Made by a program: the position numbers and the translations under genes. A DNA stretch of 64,000 nucleotides from Bacteroidota bacterium. GTDB taxonomy: Bacteria; Bacteroidota; Bacteroidia; 2-12-FULL-35-15. The notes under the pieces were generated by a model. It worked only from the letters and a program-made list of their open reading frames with translations. It was not told the DNA's origin and made no database searches. The DNA is taken from the NCBI GenBank assembly GCA_025963715.1, contig JAOQAG010000034.1, positions 1-64,000 on the forward strand, given 5' to 3'. Positions 48,421 through 55,339 of this stretch are shown here, piece by piece; position 1 is the stretch's first letter, and every line of letters begins with the position of its first letter.

Positions 48421-49527
48421 ATGAATTTTAAGATCCGCATACTCACCACTATTTTTCTTTCCGTTTTTATTTTTTCGGCACAGGCTCAAACGGAAAAACT
48501 CAAGCCCGGTTTTGATAAAAAACAATACATCGAAATGCTGAAGATCACAGCACGGCAGGTGGATACGCCCTGGACAAAAGTAACCGTTCCATTTCCGGAA
48601 AAATATCATTTTGCATACCGCTCCAAAGTGATCGGACTCGATAATCAATGGGATCTGTGGCTGAGCACCGATTCAGTTGCAGTGATCAGTCTGCGTGGTA
48701 CCACAGCCGATCAAACCAGTTGGCTCGCCAATTTTTATGCAGGCATGGTACCGGCGGTAGGGAAGCTGGAGCTGGAAAAGAATTTTACATTTGATTATCA
48801 TCTGGCCGATAATCCAAAAGCGGCGGTGCATATTGGTTGGCTGGTTGGAATGGCGTATCTGCAGCGCGATATTTTACCGAAAATAGATTCGTGCTACAAC
48901 AAGCTAGGCATTCGCAACTTCATCATCATGGGCCACAGCCAGGGTGGGGCCATCGCTTACATGCTCACATCACACCTCGAAAATTTAAAACAACAGCACA
49001 AATTGCCAATTGACATTCGCTTTAAAACCTATTGCAGCGCGGCACCCAAGCCTGGTAATTTATATTACGCTTATGATTATGAAAATTTAACCCGCAATGG
49101 CTGGGCTTACAATGTAGTAAACGCAGCCGATTGGGTTCCGGAAACACCGTTTTCCATACAAACGGTAAATGATTTTAATACGGTAAATCCATTTACGAAT
49201 GCGAAAAGGATCATCAAAAAACAGAAATTCCCGGTGAGCATGGTGCTGAATCACATTTATAAACAAATGGACAAGCCCACAAAAAAATCGCAACGGAAGT
49301 TTGAAAAGTATTTAGGCAAAAAAGCATATTCGCTCCTGAAGAAAAAGCTGCCTGAATTCAAACAGCCGGTATATATCAAAAGCACTAATTATGTGCGAAC
49401 CGGCGTAACCATTGTGCTGATACCGGATGCCGATTATTACAAAAAATATCCGGATGATAACAAAGTGATCTTCTCACATCATTTTCCGGAGCCTTATTTG
49501 TACCTGGCGGAGAAATTAAAAGATTGA
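48421..49527 (+). CDS. Secreted lipase (class 3) / alpha-beta hydrolase
   Basis: This 368-residue protein has signal peptide ILTTIFLSVFIFSAQAQ. The lipase class 3 core shows AVISLRGTTADQTSWLANF (oxyanion region), the nucleophile elbow IIMGHSQGGAIAYML, and NVVNAADWVPETPFS carrying a likely catalytic Asp. A C-terminal His candidate lies in HHFPEPYLYLAEKL. It probably hydrolyses esters in the periplasm or outside the cell; the substrate is unknown. It is a single gene. Confidence 0.88.
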   Translation: MNFKIRILTTIFLSVFIFSAQAQTEKLKPGFDKKQYIEMLKITARQVDTPWTKVTVPFPEKYHFAYRSKVIGLDNQWDLWLSTDSVAVISLRGTTADQTSWLANFYAGMVPAVGKLELEKNFTFDYHLADNPKAAVHIGWLVGMAYLQRDILPKIDSCYNKLGIRNFIIMGHSQGGAIAYMLTSHLENLKQQHKLPIDIRFKTYCSAAPKPGNLYYAYDYENLTRNGWAYNVVNAADWVPETPFSIQTVNDFNTVNPFTNAKRIIKKQKFPVSMVLNHIYKQMDKPTKKSQRKFEKYLGKKAYSLLKKKLPEFKQPVYIKSTNYVRTGVTIVLIPDADYYKKYPDDNKVIFSHHFPEPYLYLAEKLKD

Positions 49528-49605
49528 AACGGAGACGAATCATTCTCTAAATCGTCATCCCGTGCTCCGACATGGGATCTCATAATTGAAACTCATATTG
49601 TTCCA

Positions 49606-49640
49606 TAAAAAAACTCACAACAATCGTTGTGAGTTTTTTG
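49606..49640. terminator. Bidirectional terminator between lipase and THX genes
   Basis: AAAAAACTCACAACAA and TCGTTGTGAGTTTTTT form a perfect stem with A and T runs at the ends. Confidence 0.8.
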
Positions 49641-49661
49641 TTATAGAACCGTTTTATAAAA

Positions 49662-49838
49662 CTATTCTGCTTTTTTAGCTGCTTTTTTCGGAGCTACTTT
49701 TTTAGCTGGTGCCGCAGCTTTGCTGGCAACACCTGCTTTTTTAGCTGCTGCTTTTTTTACACTTTTCTTTGGACGGGTTACACCGTGTGAACCCATTGCG
49801 ATTTTACCTTTGCGGCTTTTTTTATCACCTTTTCCCAT
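49662..49838 (-). CDS. 30S ribosomal protein THX with Lys/Ala-rich tail
   Basis: This 58-residue protein starts MGKGDKKSRKGKIAMGSHGV, then TRPKK, which matches bacterial THX (compare the MGKGD..RRGKI start of the Thermus protein). The last about 33 residues are a Lys/Ala repeat (VKKAAAKKAGVASKAAAPA, then KKVAPKKAAKKAE) like those of histone H1-type proteins. It stabilises the head of the small subunit. The gene falls below usual length cut-offs but has a clear promoter and terminator. Confidence 0.85.
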   Translation of the reverse strand: MGKGDKKSRKGKIAMGSHGVTRPKKSVKKAAAKKAGVASKAAAPAKKVAPKKAAKKAE

Positions 49839-49874
49839 AATAGTTTTTATTGTGTTTTTAGTTAATTCGTGTTA

Positions 49875-49905
49875 CAAACCTACGTTTAATTTAGATAATA
49901 TCAAA
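49875..49905 (-). promoter_or_regulatory. THX gene promoter (-7 and -33)
   Basis: Minus-strand TAGGTTTG (49875-49882) is an exact -7 box, and TTTG (49902-49905) lies 19 bases further as the -33 box. Confidence 0.6.
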
Positions 49906-50184
49906 ACGAGTTCAAAGTTCAAAAGTTTAAAGTTCAAAGTTAGCTGTGTTTTCTGAAACTTAAAAGGAGAAATTCAAAAGTCGGTTATATTTAAATAAGT
50001 ACGGCTGGGGCTGGCAGAAAAACAGCAAACACAGCATCTGCGCAAAGCAAACTTTAAACTTGCTTCTAATTGGCAGATCCCGGGTCAAGCCCGGGATGAC
50101 AACGGAGTGTAATGGGTCTCCGTTTTTAGCAAAAGTAGCATCTGCGCAAAGCAAACTTTAAATTTTCCAACTTTAAACTTTGAA
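49906..50184. repeat. Repeat-filled gap between THX and trmH
   Basis: AACTTTGAAC-type arrays occur at 49910-49945, 50040-50060 and 50145-50187, the last running into the TAG stop of trmH. A single half of the REP-like element (GCAGATCCCGGGTCAAGCCC) lies at 50078-50102. The 16-base word CATCTGCGCAAAGCAA occurs twice (near 50036 and 50140). No gene is seen. Confidence 0.7.
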
Positions 50185-50868
50185 CTATTTGTTTTTCCTT
50201 CTTTCCTCGTAATCCTTCTCGATCAGTTCCACCTTGCTGATGGATTTACGCAGCCAGTGGAGGGTAAGTGTTTCTTTTTCCTCTTCACTCAAATGCCAGT
50301 TCACATCCGTTTGATGCAGCTTCTCCACCAGGCTGTGCAAACACAGGGCGGCCGATACGGAAATGTTAAAACTTTCGGTAAAACCATACATTGGGATCAT
50401 TACAAAATCATCGGCAAGTTCACGAACGGTATCCGAGATGCCGGTTAATTCGGTGCCAAAAAACAGTGCCAGCGGTTGATCTACCGGCAGATCTTTTAAT
50501 TCATAGCCATTCTTGTGCGGCGATGTGGCAACGATCCTGTAACCTTTCGCTTTCAGTTTGGTGATACAATCAACGGTATTATCTTCCGCATTGCGGTATT
50601 TGTGAATATTCAACCATTTTGGCGAACCCATTGCAATGTCTTTATTAACAGTATATGCATGCTTGTTCTCAATAATGTGAATGTCCTGGATCCCAAAAAT
50701 ATCGCAGGAGCGGAGTACCGCGCTTGCATTGTGCGGCTGATACAGATCTTCCAGCGCAATGGTAATATGGCGCGTTCTGCAATTGAGCACATCGTCAAAT
50801 TTCTGACGGCGTGTTTCAGATACAAATTGCTCTAAATAAGTAATCAAGTCTTTATTCTCTACACTCAA
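50185..50868 (-). CDS. trmH: tRNA (guanosine-18-2'-O)-methyltransferase TrmH
   Basis: This 227-residue SPOUT enzyme methylates the ribose of G18 in the tRNA D-loop. Motifs: RTRHITIALEDLYQPHNASA then VLRSCDIFGIQDIHIIE (motif 1 with the catalytic Arg), LFFGTELTGIS (motif 2) and MIPMYGFTESFNISVSAAL (motif 3). The C-terminal basic tail (DYEERRKNK) is typical. It starts with TTG at 50868; no ATG lies in frame before an upstream stop. It is separate from the SpoU gene at 28116, which has a different N-terminal domain. Confidence 0.92.
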   Translation of the reverse strand: MSVENKDLITYLEQFVSETRRQKFDDVLNCRTRHITIALEDLYQPHNASAVLRSCDIFGIQDIHIIENKHAYTVNKDIAMGSPKWLNIHKYRNAEDNTVDCITKLKAKGYRIVATSPHKNGYELKDLPVDQPLALFFGTELTGISDTVRELADDFVMIPMYGFTESFNISVSAALCLHSLVEKLHQTDVNWHLSEEEKETLTLHWLRKSISKVELIEKDYEERRKNK

Positions 50869-51146
50869 AATTGAAAGATTTTAATTTTCTAAATTGGTTT
50901 ATAATTAGTTCAAAGTTTAAAGTTCAAAAGTTTAAAGTTTGCTGTACGCAGAAAAGTTATTAGTAATTAGTCGTTAGGCTACGTATGAGGTTTTGACACA
51001 CGGATTCGTAGTTTTGTTCCTGTTCGTTATCTGTACTAAAATTTGTTTTCAAATTCGTACGATCCGTACCTACACAGATTCGATATTCGTTTAAATTTGT
51101 TATTCGTTGATTTCTCAAACAGCACACTTCCGCATTCCGCCTTCTT
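50869..51146. repeat. Repeat-filled gap between trmH and the ureohydrolase
   Basis: An AACTTTGAAC-type repeat (50905-50945), a TAATTAGTCGTTAG word (50960-50975) and ACGAATAACGAAC-type repeats (51000-51040 and 51055-51112) follow one another. An open frame across them (50960-51229) appears to be translated repeat. Confidence 0.7.
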
Positions 51147-52202
51147 TTATACTTTTTTATTCGATTTCGCCACCATGTTTGCAATCCGGTACAACATGCG
51201 CGCACCCACATTTGCATCCCATTCATCACCGCCCGGCGCTACTTCATTGATGTCAAAAGCAATGATCGTTTTTTTACTTTCAATGATCTTCTGAACCAAA
51301 TATAAAATTTGCTCCGCTTCAAAACCACCGGCAACAGGCGTTCCTGTGTTCGGACATAATTTCGGATCCAGCCCGTCGATGTCAAAACTCAAATAAATTT
51401 TATCAGGCAATTCCTTAATAATATCGTTGCAGATCTTTTCCCATGATCTTCCTTCGTACTGCTGATGCTTGATATCGCGATCATAAAAAGACACCACACG
51501 TTTTTTTGAATTTTTTACAATGTTGTATTCCGCTTCGCAATAATCGCGGATTCCCACTTGTACCAGTTTCGAAACCTGTTTTATTTTTAATGCATTGAAC
51601 ATGATCGACGCATGTGAAAATTCAAAACCTTCATACGCATCGCGCAGATCCGCATGTGCATCAATTTGTAAAATTCCGTACGATTTGTGTTTTTCGGCCA
51701 GTGCCTGCATCATCCCGTAAGGTGTGCTGTGATCGCCACCCAACAATGCCACCACTTTATTTTTATTCATAAAATGAAGTACGCGTGCTTTTACCCATGC
51801 ATTCATTTCTTTGCAGGCAGCATTTACTTCTGCCTGGATCTTTTTCATCGTTGCATTTTTCTCCGGTGAGTTGCCGTCTTCCAGCATCCCGATGTATTGC
51901 TCTGCTTTTTTGCGGAGGTTATTGCTTTTCTTTTCAATTTCCGGAGAAATTTTGTCCATTGCCAATCCTATTTTCCATGCATCTTTGATAATGGGATCAA
52001 AAAGATCGACCTGGAACGACGCATCAAAAATAGCCTGCGGACCTTTCGCCGTACCGGCAGCATAGGAAACCGTAACTTCCCATGGAACGGGAACGATCAC
52101 CACTTCCGCTTCGTCGGTTGTAAATGGCAAACCAAAAATGTTTGCATTTTTATCACCTAAATTATTCGGGTCGAATTTTTTTATTTTGTCTGCTTTGCTC
52201 AT
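51147..52202 (-). CDS. Arginase/agmatinase-family ureohydrolase
   Basis: This 351-residue binuclear manganese enzyme has all metal-binding motifs: VALLGGDHSTPYG, QIDAHADLRDAYEG and YLSFDIDGLDPKLCPNTGT, plus FDINEVAPGGDEWD near the end. The family cleaves guanidino compounds (arginine, agmatine, formimidoylglutamate, proclavaminate). The N-terminus is longer than in SpeB, and the substrate cannot be decided; agmatinase-like is the usual annotation for such Bacteroidota proteins. A -7 box lies at 52241. Confidence 0.88.
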   Translation of the reverse strand: MSKADKIKKFDPNNLGDKNANIFGLPFTTDEAEVVIVPVPWEVTVSYAAGTAKGPQAIFDASFQVDLFDPIIKDAWKIGLAMDKISPEIEKKSNNLRKKAEQYIGMLEDGNSPEKNATMKKIQAEVNAACKEMNAWVKARVLHFMNKNKVVALLGGDHSTPYGMMQALAEKHKSYGILQIDAHADLRDAYEGFEFSHASIMFNALKIKQVSKLVQVGIRDYCEAEYNIVKNSKKRVVSFYDRDIKHQQYEGRSWEKICNDIIKELPDKIYLSFDIDGLDPKLCPNTGTPVAGGFEAEQILYLVQKIIESKKTIIAFDINEVAPGGDEWDANVGARMLYRIANMVAKSNKKV

Positions 52203-52240
52203 AAGGATCTGTAGAATTGAAATGCGTTTTATTTTGGCTG

Positions 52241-52248
52241 CAAAAATA
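52241..52248 (-). promoter_or_regulatory. -7 element of the ureohydrolase gene
   Basis: Minus-strand TATTTTTG fits TAnnTTTG, 38 bases upstream of the ATG. It abuts the HU terminator. Confidence 0.4.
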
Positions 52249-52250
52249 AA

Positions 52251-52290
52251 ATAAAAAAGCCCTCCCGAAACCGGGAAGGCTTTTTTATTT
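52251..52290 (-). terminator. HU gene terminator
   Basis: AAAAAAGCCTTCCCGG and its complement form a GC stem with A and T runs, 15 bases downstream of the HU stop. Confidence 0.85.
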
Positions 52291-52304
52291 CGTTTAGTTG
52301 ACGA

Positions 52305-52580
52305 CTATTTGTTAACTGTTTTAGCTAACTCAGCACCAGCTTTAAATTTAGCCACTTTTTTAGCAGCAATTTTAATTGCTTTACCAGTTTGTGGGTTACG
52401 GCCAGTTCTTGCAGCTCTTTTAGAGATAGAGAAAGATCCGAAACCTACTAATGCAACGCGGTCACCTTTTTTAAGTGCTTTTGTTGTAGCGTTAACGAAT
52501 GCATCTAAAGCTCTTTGTGAATCTGCTTTAGTCAATTTTGTTTCTGATGCGATTGCATCAACTAATTCTGCTTTGTTCAT
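52305..52580 (-). CDS. hup: HU-family DNA-binding protein
   Basis: This 91-residue histone-like protein bends and compacts DNA as a dimer. It has the standard HU sequence: MNKAELVDAIASETKLTKAD, VALVGFGSFSISKRAARTGR and NPQTGKAIKIAAKKVAKFKA, with the DNA-intercalating Pro in RNPQTG. Length is normal. It has its own promoter (52631) and terminator (52251). Confidence 0.97.
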   Translation of the reverse strand: MNKAELVDAIASETKLTKADSQRALDAFVNATTKALKKGDRVALVGFGSFSISKRAARTGRNPQTGKAIKIAAKKVAKFKAGAELAKTVNK

Positions 52581-52630
52581 TTTGAATTGTTTTTAAGGGT
52601 TAAACATTTAATTAATTACTTGAACGAGAA

Positions 52631-52660
52631 CAAAATTAGTAGGAATCCCATACCATGCAA
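52631..52660 (-). promoter_or_regulatory. HU promoter (-7 and -33)
   Basis: Minus-strand TAATTTTG (52631-52638) is an exact -7 box, and TTG (52658-52660) lies 19 bases further as the -33 box. Confidence 0.6.
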
Positions 52661-52863
52661 CATACAGCGCAAAAAAAATGCAATATTGTTGATAAGTCGT
52701 GTTTTTGTTAATAACTGGGTCTGAAAGGCTATATATAGTTATGTTACAGAAAAAAGAGTGATCGAATCAATATTTATACTGGAAGATCAGCCTGTTGAAT
52801 GGCTGTAAACTATACTATGCCTGTGTTCCCGTTTTCGATTTTTTGACATATTTTAACATTTTG

Positions 52864-53829
52864 TCAAAAGCATTTCCATTCATTACTGATCGGAAATCCG
52901 CGTAAAAATTCATCTGTCCCCATGCGTTTTTTTCCGGCCAGCTGCAGGTCCCTGATCTGCACAAAGCCGTCTTTTACCGCTACTTTCAGGTACGTTTTGG
53001 CATCCGTATCAATTGTTCCGATAGAGGATGGTTGATCTTTCATTTCTTTTTCCGTCCGGAATATTTTCACTAAATAGCTTTTTCCGCCGGGTGCTATAAG
53101 CTCTGTAAAAGCCGCCGGGTATGGGCTTAAACCGCGAATTTGGTTATGGATCTCTTCCACAGAAAACTGCCAGTTGATCCTGCAATCTTCTTTAAAGATC
53201 TTGGGTGCATGCTGTTCTTTTTCTCCTTTTTCAATAAAACGCGCCTGGTCAATTTGCGGATAATCATTTTGTTCGATCGCCTGAACGGTCTTTAAAACCA
53301 GGCTGGCACCAATCACCATCAAACGGTCGTGTACATCACCGGCCGTTTCGTTTTCAGCAATTGGCGTGTGTTCCCTGAAAATAATTTTACCGGTATCGAT
53401 TTCCTGCTGCAGAAAAAAGGTGGTCACGCCGGTCTCTTTTTCGCCGTTCATTACCGCCCTGTTGATCGGCGCAGCACCGCGATATTGCGGCAATAGCGAG
53501 CCGTGTAAATTGAATGTTCCCAGGCGCGGCATGCTCCAAACCACTTCCGGCAGCATCCGGAAGGCCACCACAATTTGCAAATCGGCTTTTAATTCACGCA
53601 GCTGGTTTAAAAATTCTTCCGATTTTAATTTTTCCGGTTGCAAAATGTGCAATCCTTTTTCGAGTGCATATTTTTTTACCGCCGGTTGCTGCAGTTGTTG
53701 TCCGCGACCTGCAGGTTTATCCGGCACAGTTACCACGCCCACAATGTTGTAATTGTTTTTAACCAGTATGTCGAGGGATTCCACCGCAAATTCCGGTGTA
53801 CCCATAAAAATGATTCTTAAGCTATCCAT
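52864..53829 (-). CDS. fmt: Methionyl-tRNA formyltransferase
   Basis: This 321-residue enzyme formylates initiator Met-tRNA using 10-formyltetrahydrofolate. Motifs: RIIFMGTPEFAVESLD, VVTVPDKPAGRGQQLQQPAV, NLHGSLLPQYRGAAPINRAV (the SLLPxYRGAAPI catalytic motif, with the catalytic Asn-His), and TGVTTFFLQQEIDTGKII. The C-terminal OB-like domain is present (DGFVQIRDLQLAGKKRM). Length is normal. It starts three bases after the lipoprotein gene stop, so the two are probably co-transcribed. Confidence 0.97.
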   Translation of the reverse strand: MDSLRIIFMGTPEFAVESLDILVKNNYNIVGVVTVPDKPAGRGQQLQQPAVKKYALEKGLHILQPEKLKSEEFLNQLRELKADLQIVVAFRMLPEVVWSMPRLGTFNLHGSLLPQYRGAAPINRAVMNGEKETGVTTFFLQQEIDTGKIIFREHTPIAENETAGDVHDRLMVIGASLVLKTVQAIEQNDYPQIDQARFIEKGEKEQHAPKIFKEDCRINWQFSVEEIHNQIRGLSPYPAAFTELIAPGGKSYLVKIFRTEKEMKDQPSSIGTIDTDAKTYLKVAVKDGFVQIRDLQLAGKKRMGTDEFLRGFPISNEWKCF

Positions 53830-53832
53830 GTT

Positions 53833-54171
53833 TTATTTTCTTAATTGAATTGATGCCAATGTCACCATTTTTCCTGTCATGCAAATACTGCTTGCACCTT
53901 TTTTTAATGAATAGGTGATCCACACTTTTAAATTGTTTTTCTGAAATTCCGGACTGAGATTTACCGGCTGCAGCTTTGTTCCGTCTTCCAGTATTAGCAG
54001 CCAGGTACAACCATCCACTGTATAATTGATAACGGTTGCCTTTTCGGAGCTTTCGGTATATGCAGGTGAAGGGCGATAACGGTCGCCCGGCAATAAAAAA
54101 CAAGATGTACAGCACAAAATCAGTAAAATAACAAGGCTGATAAAAGCTGTATTTTTAAGTATGTTTTTCAT
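53833..54171 (-). CDS. Small lipoprotein of unknown function
   Basis: This 112-residue protein has a hydrophobic N-terminus and a likely lipobox ending at Cys24 (ILLILCCTSCFLLPG). The mature part is a compact beta-rich domain (ATVINYTVDGCTWLLILEDG, LKVWITYSLKKGASSICM) with two cysteines that may pair. The family was not recognised. It immediately precedes fmt. A -7-like TAGTTTTG on the minus strand (54188-54195) lies 16 bases before the start. Confidence 0.7.
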   Translation of the reverse strand: MKNILKNTAFISLVILLILCCTSCFLLPGDRYRPSPAYTESSEKATVINYTVDGCTWLLILEDGTKLQPVNLSPEFQKNNLKVWITYSLKKGASSICMTGKMVTLASIQLRK

Positions 54172-54285
54172 GGCGGGGATTTGTTTACAAAACTATATTT
54201 TTTAATTGATAAATTGTCGGGAACTATTATGACACTATCTCGAAATAAAGATTTATTTTCGCCTAAATAAAACATACTACTAAAA

Positions 54286-54978
54286 ATGAAAAAAACAACA
54301 TTGATTTTTGCCGCTTTCTGTTTACTCGCGGGAAGTGCAAATGCGCAGGACAAAGCTTTCAAAAAAGGCGACATGACCGTTGAACTTGGCGCTGGATTGG
54401 GGCTTTACAGGACACATGCATTCGAATCTTACAACCAAACCAACTACTTTACAAATCAAAAGGAAAGAATCACCAAAGATACTACCGATGCTGCAGCTTC
54501 GGCGATCTATCCTATAGCATTTGAATATGGAGTTACCAATTGGCTTGGAATAGGTGCGCGCGTAGCCTATTGTAAATATTTAGGTGGAAAAGATTCTGTT
54601 ACCGGTGACAAGCCAACAGTGCATTCGGTAGATGCAGATATATTTGCCGATTTTCACCTCGTAAAATCAAAACATTTTGATATGCCGATCCGTGTAACAC
54701 TTGGTTATTCCAACTTTAAATACCTTTCAAATGACGGATTTGGATCGCAGGCAAAAGACAATGGCATTAATTACGGAATTGCATTGGTACCACGTATTTA
54801 TTTTGGAGATCACATCGGCATGTATTTTAATGTAGGATATGCCGGATATAATTACCCAAGCTTTATTTTTTCCAATGATACGGATTCAAATGTGAATGAT
54901 AATGATGGGCGAGACTGGAAATACAAATTATCCGGGAACGGTTTCAATCTTGGCATTGGCCTGATCGGGAAGTTTTAA
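54286..54978 (+). CDS. Outer-membrane beta-barrel protein
   Basis: This 230-residue protein has signal peptide TTLIFAAFCLLAGSANAQ. The mature chain is made of alternating amphipathic strands (MTVELGAGLGLYRTHAF, WLGIGARVAYCKYLGG, HIGMYFNVGYAGYNYPSF) and ends GIGLIGKF, with a terminal aromatic residue as in outer-membrane proteins; an eight- to ten-stranded barrel is likely. The function is unknown. It is a single gene with a terminator at 55004. Confidence 0.8.
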   Translation: MKKTTLIFAAFCLLAGSANAQDKAFKKGDMTVELGAGLGLYRTHAFESYNQTNYFTNQKERITKDTTDAAASAIYPIAFEYGVTNWLGIGARVAYCKYLGGKDSVTGDKPTVHSVDADIFADFHLVKSKHFDMPIRVTLGYSNFKYLSNDGFGSQAKDNGINYGIALVPRIYFGDHIGMYFNVGYAGYNYPSFIFSNDTDSNVNDNDGRDWKYKLSGNGFNLGIGLIGKF

Positions 54979-55003
54979 CAGCAGCATTTTAATTTTAGAT
55001 TCT

Positions 55004-55037
55004 AAAAAGGCATTGACTCAGGTTGATGCCTTTTTTA
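55004..55037 (+). terminator. Terminator after the beta-barrel gene
   Basis: AAAAAGGCATTGAC and TTGATGCCTTTTTT form an imperfect stem, 25 bases after the stop. Confidence 0.75.
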
Positions 55038-55120
55038 TTTCGGAATGATCGGTTGGATCTTGGATGTTAGATTTTTGATGTTGGAGCTGATTTATAGCAG
55101 GCAATAACAAATTGTTTGAT

Positions 55121-55185
55121 CGTAGGCGCTAGGCTCTGCCTGGTGACTCTCACAATTTGTCACTAGGCAGAGCCTAGCGCCTACG
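55121..55185. repeat. Long perfect hairpin (27-bp arms)
   Basis: CGTAGGCGCTAGGCTCTGCC (continuing to 55147) pairs with 55159-55185 with a single mismatch; the loop is 11 bases. It is followed at 55186-55230 by an ACACAGCAAACTTTAAAC-type repeat. It is not terminator-like (no T run). Confidence 0.85.
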
Positions 55186-55339
55186 TGTACACAGCAAACT
55201 TTAAACTTTCCAACCTTCAACTTTGAACTTTTTAATAAAGCAACCTTTACTCCGATAAATCCATCTAATTGTTTGAACCTCATGCTTTTTTATTATATTA
55301 GTAACATTATTTAAACATTTACTTAAACATTATTTTTCA
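55186..55339. repeat. AACTTTGAAC-type repeat and upstream region of the CotH gene
   Basis: 55190-55230 carries ACACAGCAAACTTTAAAC and CAACTTTGAAC words. The rest (55231-55339) is AT-rich with a repeated AACATTATTT.AAACATT word (55303-55335) and presumably holds the promoter of the following gene, although no exact -7 box was found. Confidence 0.55.

Noticed and set aside
49720-49956. 78-codon plus-strand frame opposite THX
   Set aside because: It is antisense to the Lys/Ala-rich THX gene, whose N-terminus, promoter and terminator are convincing.
50960-51229. 89-codon minus-strand frame
   Set aside because: It covers dispersed repeats and the 3' end of the ureohydrolase gene in another frame.
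53822-54115. 97-codon minus-strand frame overlapping the small lipoprotein
   Set aside because: The other frame has a signal peptide and lipobox and abuts fmt; this frame lacks any export signal or domain and is a shadow.
55092-55283. 63-codon minus-strand frame
   Set aside because: Made up of the 27-base-arm hairpin and an AACTTTGAAC repeat.
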